Part shown: in pieces, positions 1 to 5,958 of the stretch
Numbering within the stretch: the first letter of the stretch is position 1
Layout of the letters: each line of letters starts with the position of its first letter
Assembly (NCBI GenBank): GCA_041487355.1
Contig: JBGPND010000263.1
Location: forward strand, 1 to 6,354
Reading direction: 5' to 3'
Length of the DNA stretch: 6,354 nucleotides
Source of the DNA: JAMXLO01 sp041487355
GTDB lineage: Bacteria; Pseudomonadota; Alphaproteobacteria; Acetobacterales; Acetobacteraceae
Notes under the pieces: generated by a model
The model's input: only the letters and a program-made list of their open reading frames with translations
Databases searched by the model: none
Told to the model about the DNA's origin: nothing
Position numbers and translations under genes: made by a program

Positions 1-610
1 AGGTCTTCCAGTGGCCGTGTGGGGTGGTGTCGATCAGCCGTGTGCCGCGCTTGGAACGGCCTCGGAGACGGACCATGTTGGTCTTGGCCCAGAGCCTGCC
101 CCCGGACCCTCGGGTCAAGCCCAAGGGCATGCTTGATCCGGGGTCTCGTCGATGAAGATCAGTCTTCGTGAGCTCAGGCTGGGCTGGGTTTCACGCCAAG
201 CGGTGCGTGCCTTGGCGACGTCCTCGCGGTTCTGCTCCGCCGCGTGCAAGGTCTTTTTTTAGCGTCAGGCGCAACTGGGCCAGGGTTTCCCACGTCAGGG
301 TCACGCTGACGGATACCTTGTGCGTCTCCAGCAGCCAGGTCCGAAGTGCCGCGAGCGTTGCATCGGGTTTGGCTGCCACCTGCTCGCGGATCGCCGTGTG
401 GTAGTCGCTCAGCTTGGGCGGCACGTGACAGCACTGTGGTCTGGCCGTGGTCTCCCCCGTCAGACGGCGCCGAATAACAACCTTCGAGACGTAAGAGCCG
501 CTGACGAACAGCATATCCGCGATCCGCCCCACGGGTGCACCCGCGTCGGCTGCCGCGAATACGCGATCACGCAAATCCTGGGCATAGGCTTTGCCTTGCT
601 GCCAAAGCAT
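1..610 (-). pseudogene. IS630-family transposase, frameshifted and interrupted (partial)
   Basis: The N-terminal half starts at the ATG 608-610, five bases after a GGAGG. A GTG at 614-616 in the same frame is a worse choice because it overlaps the Shine-Dalgarno. The first reading frame begins MLWQQGKAYAQDLRDRVF, with the helix-turn-helix region typical of IS630/Tc1-mariner transposases (about residues 10-60), and stops near 191. At a run of seven A (minus strand, 260-254) the family-like reading moves to another frame, KTLHAAEQNREDVAKA..., leading to LIFIDET at about 160-142. The D there is the first catalytic Asp of the DDE triad. A 50-bp palindromic insertion (92-141) follows and brings an in-frame TGA at 117-115. 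The protein then resumes in a third frame with WAKTNMVRLRGRSKRGTRLI and PHGHWKT up to position 1. Six A instead of seven would restore the first junction. A programmed -1 shift does not fit, because the change needed is +1. The gene is almost certainly inactive. Confidence 0.88.
92..141. repeat. Nested palindromic (REP-like) insertion inside IS630 transposase
   Basis: IS630 transposases normally read FIDET-WAKTNM without a gap. Here 50 bp separate the T codon (142-144) and the W codon (89-91), and 50 is not a multiple of three. Outer arms CCCCGGA (100-106) and TCCGGGG (137-143) pair. Inside them lies a second hairpin, CCCTCGGG (107-114), loop TCAAG, CCCAAGGG (120-127). On the minus strand the outer unit reads CCCCGGATCAAG, then the inner palindrome, then TCCGGGG. 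This looks like one palindrome inserted into another of the same core type. Confidence 0.8.
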
Positions 611-616
611 GAACAC

Positions 617-638
617 CTCCGGTGATGGTCAACCGGAG
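617..638 (-). promoter_or_regulatory. Hairpin over the transposase Shine-Dalgarno (left IS630)
   Basis: CTCCGGT and ACCGGAG form a 7-bp perfect stem with an 8-base loop immediately before the transposase start. The GGAGG ribosome-binding site of the gene forms part of one arm. The right IS630 copy keeps the same hairpin with one extra base pair. A role in hiding the ribosome-binding site is inferred. Confidence 0.45.
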
Positions 639-719
639 ACCCAGGAATCGTACATCAGGGGCGTTTCGGAACCCCCGCCAGCGCATGGCTGGGATTCCAG
701 TCTGGATGGAAACGCTCTA

Positions 720-878
720 ACGCAGGTGGCCCTCCGTGTGTCTTCCTCCGTGGACTCCGTGAGGAAACTTCCTTACGCACCGTCCAACGACCGCAACCGC
801 TGGGCGACCAGTGGCTTCGGGTGCCTGGTATGACGCCTGACGCGGCCATGGCCTGGCCGAGAAAATGCCACGCCGCGA
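720..878. other. Non-coding spacer between IS630 and lysK
   Basis: No convincing gene was found in this stretch. Short open frames exist on both strands but lack recognisable protein motifs and ribosome-binding sites. A small palindrome, AGGAA-AC-TTCCT, lies near 760-772 with no evident role. Confidence 0.5.
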
Positions 879-907
879 TTGACCGGGCACCCGCCGGTTT
901 CTAGCTT
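879..907 (+). promoter_or_regulatory. Candidate promoter of lysK-mprF (possibly leaderless)
   Basis: TTGACC at 879-884 matches five of six bases of a sigma-70 -35 box. It is followed after 17 bases by TAGCTT at 902-907, a weak -10 that keeps the first T and A and the last T. A start about seven bases after the -10 would fall at or next to the A of the ATG at 915. That would give a leaderless mRNA and would explain the absence of a clear Shine-Dalgarno. The -10 match is poor, so this is tentative. Confidence 0.38.
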
Positions 908-914
908 CCGGCGG

Positions 915-2504
915 ATGGCTGAAACAGCTCGCAACAACGAGACGGCAATTCCCAAAATCTGGCCGTTCGAGGAGGCGGCCAAGGTCGCCCGACGGCTCGC
1001 GGCGTCAGGCAAGGGACATGCGTTGTTCGAAACCGGCTACGGGCCCTCCGGACTGCCGCATATCGGCACGTTCGGCGAGGTGGCACGCACGTCCTGGGTG
1101 CGGCACGCATTCACCACGCTCACCGGCCTGAAATCGCGGCTGATTGCGTTCAGCGACGACATGGACGGGCTGCGCAAGGTGCCGGAGAACGTGCCGAACC
1201 GCGACCTGCTGGCGCGGCACCTCGGCAAGCCGCTGACACGCATTCCCGATCCGTTCGGCTCGCACGAGAGCTTCGGCGCGCACAACAACGCAAGGCTGCG
1301 TGCCTTCCTGGATTCGTTCGGTTTCGACTACGAATTCGCATCGTCAACGGAATACTATGCCGCCGGCCGGTTCGATGCCGCGCTGATCCGCGTGCTGGAA
1401 TCCTACGACGAGGTGATGGCGGTGATCCTGCCGACGCTCGGGCCCGAGCGCCGCGCCACCTACTCGCCGATCCTGCCGATCCATCCGCGCACCGGCCGCG
1501 TCATGCAGGTGCCGATGGAAAACCGCAACCCCGCCACCGGCACCGTGGTCTGGCGTGACCCGGAGAGCGGCGAGGCGTTCGAGACCTCGGTGAAGGGCGG
1601 CGCCTGCAAGCTGCAATGGAAGGCCGACTGGGCGATGCGCTGGTACGCGCTCGACGTCGACTACGAGATGTCTGGCAAGGACCTGATCGACTCGGTCCGC
1701 CTGTCGGGACGCATCTGCCGCATCCTCGGCAGCGCGCCGCCGGATGGCTTCACGTATGAGCTGTTCCTCGACGAGCATGCGCAGAAGATCAGCAAGTCGC
1801 GGGGCAACGGTCTGTCGGTGGAGGAGTGGCTGCGCTACGCGCCGCCGGAGAGTCTGTCGCAGTTCATGTTGAACGCGCCGCAGCGTGCCAAGCGGCTGTA
1901 TTTCGACGTGATCCCGCGCGCGGTCGACGAGTATCTGGCCAATGCCGCTCGGCTCGGCGCGCAGCCTCCAGACGAGCAATGTCTCAACCCGGCATGGCAC
2001 ATCCACGCCGGCCGCCTGCCGAACCACGGCGGCAGCCCGGTGTCGTTCGGCATGCTGCTCAACCTGGCCTCGGTGGTGAATGCCGAGACGCCCGCCATCC
2101 TGTGGGGCTTCATCCGCCGCTACAGCCCGCGCGCGACGCCCGTAACCATGCCGTTCCTCGACAAGCTGGTGGATCACGCGATCGCCTATTACCGCGACTT
2201 CGTCCGCCCGCAGAAACACTACCGTCATCCGACGGACATCGAACGCGAGGCACTGGCCGATCTGGCAGAGACCCTGAAGGGCATGGACCGCGGCGCCGAT
2301 GCCGAGGCGATCCAGAACATCGTCTACGAGGTCGGCAAGCGGCATCCGTTCCCCGAACTGCGCGCCTGGTTCGGCTGCCTCTATCAGGTCCTGCTCGGCC
2401 AGCAGGAGGGCCCGCGCTTCGGCGGCTTCATCGCCCTCTACGGGATCGACGAGGCGGTTGCGCTGATCGAGGCTGCGCTCTCACGCCCGGCCGACGCAGC
2501 CTGA
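915..2504 (+). CDS. lysK: Class I lysyl-tRNA synthetase
   Basis: This cytoplasmic enzyme charges tRNA(Lys) with lysine using ATP. The 529-residue product is of the class I (archaeal/alphaproteobacterial) type, unrelated to the common class II LysRS. The class I signature HIGT is at residues 49-52 in the context GPSGLPHIGTFGEV. The KMSKS-type loop is KISKS at residues 291-295 in DEHAQKISKSRGN. A family-typical segment GGACKLQWKADWAMRW lies around residues 228-243. The C-terminal 200 residues are the helical anticodon-binding part. The length fits the family. The ATG at 915 was chosen because the product then begins MAETARNNET and reaches the conserved WPFEEA quickly. An in-frame TTG at 879 would add 12 residues, but it coincides with the -35-like box and has no ribosome-binding site. 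The gene is also often named lysS. Its stop is 5 bp before the MprF-like gene, indicating an operon. This is a housekeeping function in many Alphaproteobacteria, so it may be the only LysRS of the cell. Confidence 0.96.
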   Translation: MAETARNNETAIPKIWPFEEAAKVARRLAASGKGHALFETGYGPSGLPHIGTFGEVARTSWVRHAFTTLTGLKSRLIAFSDDMDGLRKVPENVPNRDLLARHLGKPLTRIPDPFGSHESFGAHNNARLRAFLDSFGFDYEFASSTEYYAAGRFDAALIRVLESYDEVMAVILPTLGPERRATYSPILPIHPRTGRVMQVPMENRNPATGTVVWRDPESGEAFETSVKGGACKLQWKADWAMRWYALDVDYEMSGKDLIDSVRLSGRICRILGSAPPDGFTYELFLDEHAQKISKSRGNGLSVEEWLRYAPPESLSQFMLNAPQRAKRLYFDVIPRAVDEYLANAARLGAQPPDEQCLNPAWHIHAGRLPNHGGSPVSFGMLLNLASVVNAETPAILWGFIRRYSPRATPVTMPFLDKLVDHAIAYYRDFVRPQKHYRHPTDIEREALADLAETLKGMDRGADAEAIQNIVYEVGKRHPFPELRAWFGCLYQVLLGQQEGPRFGGFIALYGIDEAVALIEAALSRPADAA

Positions 2505-2509
2505 ACGCG

Positions 2510-4558
2510 ATGCTGGCCCAGCGCGCACGCGGCATCCTGAAAACCTGCCTTCGCCAATTGCCGGCGATCATCGGCGTCGCGTTGCTGATCGGCGCGATCT
2601 ATATCGTGCAGAAGGAATTCCGCCACCTGCGGCTGCGCGACATCGAGGCCTCGCTGCGCGACATCCCGCTGCGTGCGCTGGCGATCGGCTTCGTGTGGAC
2701 CGTGCTGTCGTACGCCGTCCTGACGATCTATGACCGGCTTGGAACGATCTATGCAGGGCACAAGGTCTCCTACGGCCGCGTCGCCTTCGCCTCGTTCTGC
2801 GCCTACGCGCTGTCGCACAATCTGGGCTTTGCCGCGGTGTCGGGCGCGGCGGTGCGCTACCGGCTGTATGCGCATTGGGGACTGACGCCGATCCAGATCG
2901 CCAAGACGGTGGCGTTCTGCAGCCTGACCTTCGGCCTCGGCGGCATGGTGCTCGGCGGCGCGATCCTGTTTTTTGAACCGACGGCGGTGCCGTTCTTCGG
3001 CCAGCACTTGCCGCTCGCCGTGCTCTACGCGGCCGGCGCGCTGCTGTGGGCGATCGTAATCGGCTATGTCACGCTGTCGCGCATCCTGGGTACCGTGCGC
3101 CTGTTCGGCCATGAGATCGATTTGCCCGGCTGGCGGATGGCAATCCTGCAGGTGGTGCTGGCCACCGTCGACGTCGCGATCACCGCCTCGATCTTCTACG
3201 CCCTGTTGCCGGCCGCACCGCATCTGACCTGGCCGATCTTCCTCGGCGTCTATGTCGCGTCCTATACCGCCGGGCTTGCCGCCAATCTGCCCGGCGGCAT
3301 CGGCGTGTTCGATACCGCCATGCTGCTTGGTCTCGATCCCTATCTCAGCGCGCCGCACATCGTCGGGGCGATCGTGGTGTTCCGGCTGTATTACTACGTG
3401 ATCCCGTTGTTCCTGGCCGGCTTCCTGTTCACCGGCAACGAGATCCTGCTGCGCGGCGGAGGACTGCTGCGACGGGTGGAGCGGCTCGGCGCGATGCAGG
3501 CGCTGGCGCGTTGGAGCGAGCCGGACTTCGCCGTCGCCAGCGCGACCGGCCTGGTCGCCTTGGCCGGCGTCATGCTGCTCTGCCTCGGCATCCTGGCGCC
3601 GCAGCCGGACTTCTCCTGGATCGACCCGGACTTCGCCGAGATGGCGAACCAGGCCGGGCAGTTCGTTCCGTCGCTGATCGGCGCCGGACTGATCGTGCTG
3701 GCGATCGGCCTGTCGCATCGGGTGAACCTCGCCTGGGGGGCGACTATCTTCCTGCTGGTGCTGGGCGCCGCCTTCACCGCCAGCCAGGGCGAGCGGCTGT
3801 GGATCGCCGGCGTGCTGGTGGTGATCGCCATACTGGTGACGCCGCTGCGCAGTTGCTTCTACCGCCACGCCAGCCTGCTGAGCGGGCCGCTGCAGCCGTC
3901 CAGCGCGATTTCCCTGTTCGCCCTGGTGATCTGCATCCTGGCTCTGGCCGGCACCCGCCCGCGCGTGCACCTGCTGGCGAACAACGCCTGGTGGGCGGTG
4001 GTGATGTCGCGCGAGGTGCCGAATTCGCTGCGCCTGACAGTGGCGCTCGCCGTGGCGCTGGCGTTGATCGCCATCTGGCGGCTGCTGCGCCCCGGCAAGG
4101 TGCGGTGGCTGCCCTGGGACTCGGCGGCGCGGCAGCGGCTGGCCCTGCTGGGTGGCACGATCCCGCCGGCAAAGGCGGACGGCATGGTGCTGGGCGAGGC
4201 GGAGCGGGCAGGCATCCCGTTCCGCCGCTACGGCCGGGTGCTGCTGGGTCTCGGCGATCCGATGGGTGCGGAAGGCGATCGCGTCTCGGCGATCTGGCGC
4301 CTGCGCGATCTGGCGCAGCAGGAGGGGCTGGACCCCGCGTTCTGGCGCGCTGGGCCTGGTCTGCTGAAGGTCTACGGCGATCTGGGGCTGACCGCTTTGC
4401 CGCTCGGTCCGGACGGGTTGCCGCTGCCGGAATCGCCCGATGAGACGCCGGAGGCGCGGCAGTACCTGGTCTGTGTCGCCGAGCGCGACCTGACCACGCT
4501 GCTGCCGCTGTTGCCGCAGCTCGCCAACAACCAGGACATCGTGCCAGTGGCGGCCTGA
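2510..4558 (+). CDS. mprF: MprF-like lysyl-phosphatidylglycerol flippase/synthase with shortened synthase domain
   Basis: This is an inner-membrane protein of 682 residues. MprF proteins transfer lysine from Lys-tRNA to phosphatidylglycerol and flip the product to the outer leaflet, lowering surface charge and giving resistance to cationic peptides. The N-terminal flippase half is clear: SHNLGFAAVSGAAVRYRLY (about residues 102-120), NLPGGIGVFDTAMLLGL (259-275) and VFRLYYYVIPLFLAG (290-304). About 14 hydrophobic segments can be counted between residues 17 and 523. The cytoplasmic synthase (DUF2156) part begins with GRVLLGLGDPMG (575-586) and KVYGDLGLTALPLG (620-633), but the protein ends 49 residues later. 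Family members are usually about 850 residues, so most of the two acyltransferase folds is missing. The tail keeps the same GC-rich codon style up to its stop, and no DUF2156 continuation is seen downstream in any frame. This argues against a recent frameshift. The start ATG has no clear Shine-Dalgarno and lies 5 bp after the lysK stop, which suggests translational coupling. Confidence 0.88.
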   Translation: MLAQRARGILKTCLRQLPAIIGVALLIGAIYIVQKEFRHLRLRDIEASLRDIPLRALAIGFVWTVLSYAVLTIYDRLGTIYAGHKVSYGRVAFASFCAYALSHNLGFAAVSGAAVRYRLYAHWGLTPIQIAKTVAFCSLTFGLGGMVLGGAILFFEPTAVPFFGQHLPLAVLYAAGALLWAIVIGYVTLSRILGTVRLFGHEIDLPGWRMAILQVVLATVDVAITASIFYALLPAAPHLTWPIFLGVYVASYTAGLAANLPGGIGVFDTAMLLGLDPYLSAPHIVGAIVVFRLYYYVIPLFLAGFLFTGNEILLRGGGLLRRVERLGAMQALARWSEPDFAVASATGLVALAGVMLLCLGILAPQPDFSWIDPDFAEMANQAGQFVPSLIGAGLIVLAIGLSHRVNLAWGATIFLLVLGAAFTASQGERLWIAGVLVVIAILVTPLRSCFYRHASLLSGPLQPSSAISLFALVICILALAGTRPRVHLLANNAWWAVVMSREVPNSLRLTVALAVALALIAIWRLLRPGKVRWLPWDSAARQRLALLGGTIPPAKADGMVLGEAERAGIPFRRYGRVLLGLGDPMGAEGDRVSAIWRLRDLAQQEGLDPAFWRAGPGLLKVYGDLGLTALPLGPDGLPLPESPDETPEARQYLVCVAERDLTTLLPLLPQLANNQDIVPVAA

Positions 4559-4568
4559 TTTGCCGGCA

Positions 4569-4590
4569 CGGCGGCGCGTTACCGTCGCCG
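4569..4590 (+). terminator. Hairpin downstream of mprF, weak terminator candidate
   Basis: CGGCGGCG (4569-4576) pairs with CGTCGCCG (4583-4590), with one G-T wobble and a six-base loop, 11 bases after the mprF stop. No T-tract follows, so it is not a standard intrinsic terminator. It may only stabilise the 3' end. Confidence 0.3.
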
Positions 4591-4656
4591 CGGATGCTCG
4601 GCGCCATATACTGGATGGAGATGGCATTTACGGCGGCCATCGCCCCGGAACGGGCA

Positions 4657-4684
4657 TTCCAAGCAAGACAGGATTCCATATTAT
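4657..4684 (+). promoter_or_regulatory. Possible promoter of the small ORF
   Basis: TATTAT at 4679-4684 matches five of six bases of a -10 box. A weak TTCCAA (4657-4662) lies 16 bases upstream. The stretch 4655-4715 is clearly more AT-rich than its surroundings. It sits about 60 bases before the ATG of the 37-codon ORF. Confidence 0.33.
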
Positions 4685-4746
4685 CCCTTTAACATAGCCA
4701 ATTTGCAGGAATATGGTCCGCCAGGCGTGACAGGCTGGAGGCTGAA

Positions 4747-4860
4747 ATGAGCGAGTGCCGCAAACCGATGAGGAGCGATGAGATCGAGTTGACGCCTGAG
4801 ATGGTCAAAGCGGGTGTAGGGCGCTTTATGAGAACAATCCGGCGACGAAATCGCGACTGA
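4747..4860 (+). CDS. Small hypothetical protein, possibly 3'-truncated
   Basis: This 37-codon ORF begins MSECRKPMRSDEIELTPEMV and ends IRRRNRD. A good GGAGG lies six bases before its ATG. The segment LTPEMVKAGV resembles the start of short uncharacterised alphaproteobacterial proteins that carry a TPEMIEAG-type motif. That comparison is from memory and no function is known. Its stop codon TGA (4858-4860) is exactly the left copy of the IS5 target duplication. Removing the IS leaves the TGA in frame, so the insertion itself did not create the stop. Just beyond the IS, a neighbouring frame reads EVFLAMMDIAQDQGMTVSFK and then stops. This could be the lost 3' end of a once longer gene. No membrane segment or signal peptide is visible. 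Confidence 0.5.
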   Translation: MSECRKPMRSDEIELTPEMVKAGVGRFMRTIRRRNRD

Positions 4861-4944
4861 GAGGCTGTCTCGAAACCGCCACGAGGGGCTTGAATCCCGA
4901 GAATTCCAGGGAATCTAAGCGCTCCCCCATTCCTGGAGCCTTCG

Positions 4945-5775
4945 ATGTGGACCCCCGAAACCCGGGCAGAGCATGACCGGGACGACCTGCGCTATCCCAG
5001 CGATCTGACCGACGCGGAATGGCAGATACTCGCACCTCTGCTCCCCCCGCCAGCCGAGACCGGCCGACATCGGTCCTGGCCGATGCGCGAACTGATGAAC
5101 GCGATCTTCTTCGTGCTGCGTGGTGGCTGCCCCTGGCGCATGCTGCCGGAGCACTTCCCGCCGCACCAGACGGCCTATCGTTGGTTCACCCGCTTTCGCG
5201 ACGACAGAACCTGGGAAAACCTGAACCACCAGTTGGTGATGCTGGATCGCGAGCGTGTCGGCCGCGAGGCCAGCCCGAGTGCGGCGGTCATCCCCGGATC
5301 AAGTCCGGGGATCAGCCAGAGCGTCAAGACCACTGAAGCCGGTGGCCCTCGGGGGTATGATGCCGGCAAGAAAGTCAACGGGCGCAAGCGTCAAGCCATG
5401 GTCGATACCGACGGCCGAGGGTTGATGCTCCAGGTCCATGCGGCCTCGGTTCAGGACCGGGACGGCGCCATCCCTCTCCTGCAGGCCTCCCGTGCGCTGT
5501 ATCCTTTCGTCGAGCGGGTCTTCGCCGATAGCGCCTATGCTGCCGAACGAGTGGCGAACGCGACCAGGATCATCGTCGAGATCGTGCGCAAACAGGCTGG
5601 CCAGGTTGGCTTTGCCGTGCATCCCCGGCGCTGGGTGGTCGAACGCTTCCTTGCCTGGCTTGGGCGCAACCGCCGTCTGGCCAAGGACTTCGAGGCAACT
5701 GTCGCCTCGGCAACCGCCTTTCTCTACGCCGCTTCCGTCTTGCTCCTCACACGACGGCTCGCTCGTTCGGCTTGA
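4945..5775 (+). CDS. IS5-family transposase with REP insertion replacing the first catalytic Asp
   Basis: This is a 276-residue DDE transposase. A GGAG lies six bases before the ATG. The N-terminal part, YPSDLTDAEWQILAPLLPPP (residues 17-36), is the IS5 family opening domain. The segment REASPSAAVI (107-116) normally leads straight into DSQSVKT, where D is the first catalytic residue. Here PGSSPGI (117-123) stands in place of that D before SQSVKTTEAGG. The second Asp is present in FADSAY (D195), and the Glu in PRRWVVERFLAWL (E233) followed by RNRRLAKDFE. The frame remains open because 21 bp replaced 3 bp, but loss of the first Asp should abolish catalysis. The element would then move only with help from another copy. 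The gene could equally be called a pseudogene with an open frame. Confidence 0.85.
   Translation: MWTPETRAEHDRDDLRYPSDLTDAEWQILAPLLPPPAETGRHRSWPMRELMNAIFFVLRGGCPWRMLPEHFPPHQTAYRWFTRFRDDRTWENLNHQLVMLDRERVGREASPSAAVIPGSSPGISQSVKTTEAGGPRGYDAGKKVNGRKRQAMVDTDGRGLMLQVHAASVQDRDGAIPLLQASRALYPFVERVFADSAYAAERVANATRIIVEIVRKQAGQVGFAVHPRRWVVERFLAWLGRNRRLAKDFEATVASATAFLYAASVLLLTRRLARSA
5290..5312. repeat. Palindromic (REP-like) unit inside the IS5 transposase
   Basis: Perfect 9-bp arms ATCCCCGGA (5290-5298) and TCCGGGGAT (5304-5312) surround the loop TCAAG. The palindrome has the same core and outer arms as the unit in the IS630 transposase. In the protein it encodes PGSSPGI at the position expected to hold the catalytic Asp. 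Confidence 0.85.
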
Positions 5776-5792
5776 GATTCGAGTCGGACTCT

Positions 5793-5855
5793 GAGGTATT
5801 TCTCGCGATGATGGATATCGCGCAAGATCAAGGAATGACTGTCTCTTTCAAATGA
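5793..5855 (+). pseudogene. Possible 3' remnant of the small gene split by IS5
   Basis: After the right IS5 end, a frame reads EVFLAMMDIAQDQGMTVSFK and then TGA. It is one base out of frame with the 37-codon ORF once the IS and one target copy are removed. Coding nature is suggested only by its position and protein-like composition. It could be chance. Confidence 0.25.
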
Positions 5856-5908
5856 CGGGAGACCAGGTCTATAGCTACGACCTCGACCAAAAATGAGCAC
5901 AAAAGACA

Positions 5909-5936
5909 GGTATTTATGAATACCAACCTCCGGTCA
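5909..5936. repeat. Extra terminus-like motif next to the MITE
   Basis: TACCAACCTCCG (5921-5932) differs at one position from the left terminus of the neighbouring MITE-like element (TACCAACCGCCG at 5959-5970), in the same orientation. GGTATT (5909-5914) and AATACC (5919-5924) also form a small inverted repeat. This may be the remnant of an adjoining or earlier element of the same kind. Confidence 0.4.
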
Positions 5937-5958
5937 TTCCAATCAAATTCTGGATTTA

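Larger units (their letters stand above)
1..719 (-). mobile_element. IS630-family insertion sequence, left copy (partial, degenerate)
   Basis: The element reads leftward and runs off the window at position 1, so only its 5' end and most of its N-terminal coding part are visible. Its inner end is placed at the TA dinucleotide 718-719, because the sequence 588-719 is an inverted copy of 6223-6354 (about 126 of 132 bases identical) and the similarity stops exactly at that TA. IS630 elements are known to insert at and duplicate TA. The end begins GAGCGTTTCC, and a subterminal GAAACGC lies about 50 bases inside it. The transposase inside is damaged (see the pseudogene). The outer end and its flank are not in the window. 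Confidence 0.85.
4861..5791 (+). mobile_element. Complete IS5-family insertion sequence (about 931 bp)
   Basis: The ends are imperfect inverted repeats. The left end is GAGGCTGTCTCGAAAC (4861-4876) and the right end, read inward, is GAGTCCGACTCGAATC, with 12 of 16 bases identical. The element is flanked by TGA at 4858-4860 and TGA at 5792-5794. A 4-bp CTGA duplication (4857-4860 and 5791-5794) is equally possible and would shorten the element by one base. A TNA-type duplication and this length fit the IS5 family, especially IS1031-like members. It carries one transposase gene on the plus strand. The intact flanks show a simple insertion between the small ORF and the sequence on its right. Confidence 0.85.

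Noticed and set aside
655..849. Small minus-strand frame between IS630 and lysK
   Set aside because: It begins outside and ends inside the IS end, and has no ribosome-binding site or protein motif.
1344..2345. 333-codon minus-strand frame within lysK
   Set aside because: It is a shadow of the clearly homologous synthetase, with no recognisable domain.
1826..2509. Upstream extension of the mprF frame by 228 codons
   Set aside because: It overlaps lysK in another frame and has Arg/Pro/Ala-rich non-family sequence. The membrane protein begins at the ATG at 2510.
2438..4627. Very long open frame (729 aa) on the minus strand opposite mprF
   Set aside because: It is rich in Arg, Gln and His and without motifs. 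It is a shadow produced by the GC-rich codons of mprF.
4890..4918. Promoter-like TTGAAT with 17-base spacing before the IS5 transposase
   Set aside because: The -10 candidate (ATCTAA) matches the consensus poorly, so it was not listed.
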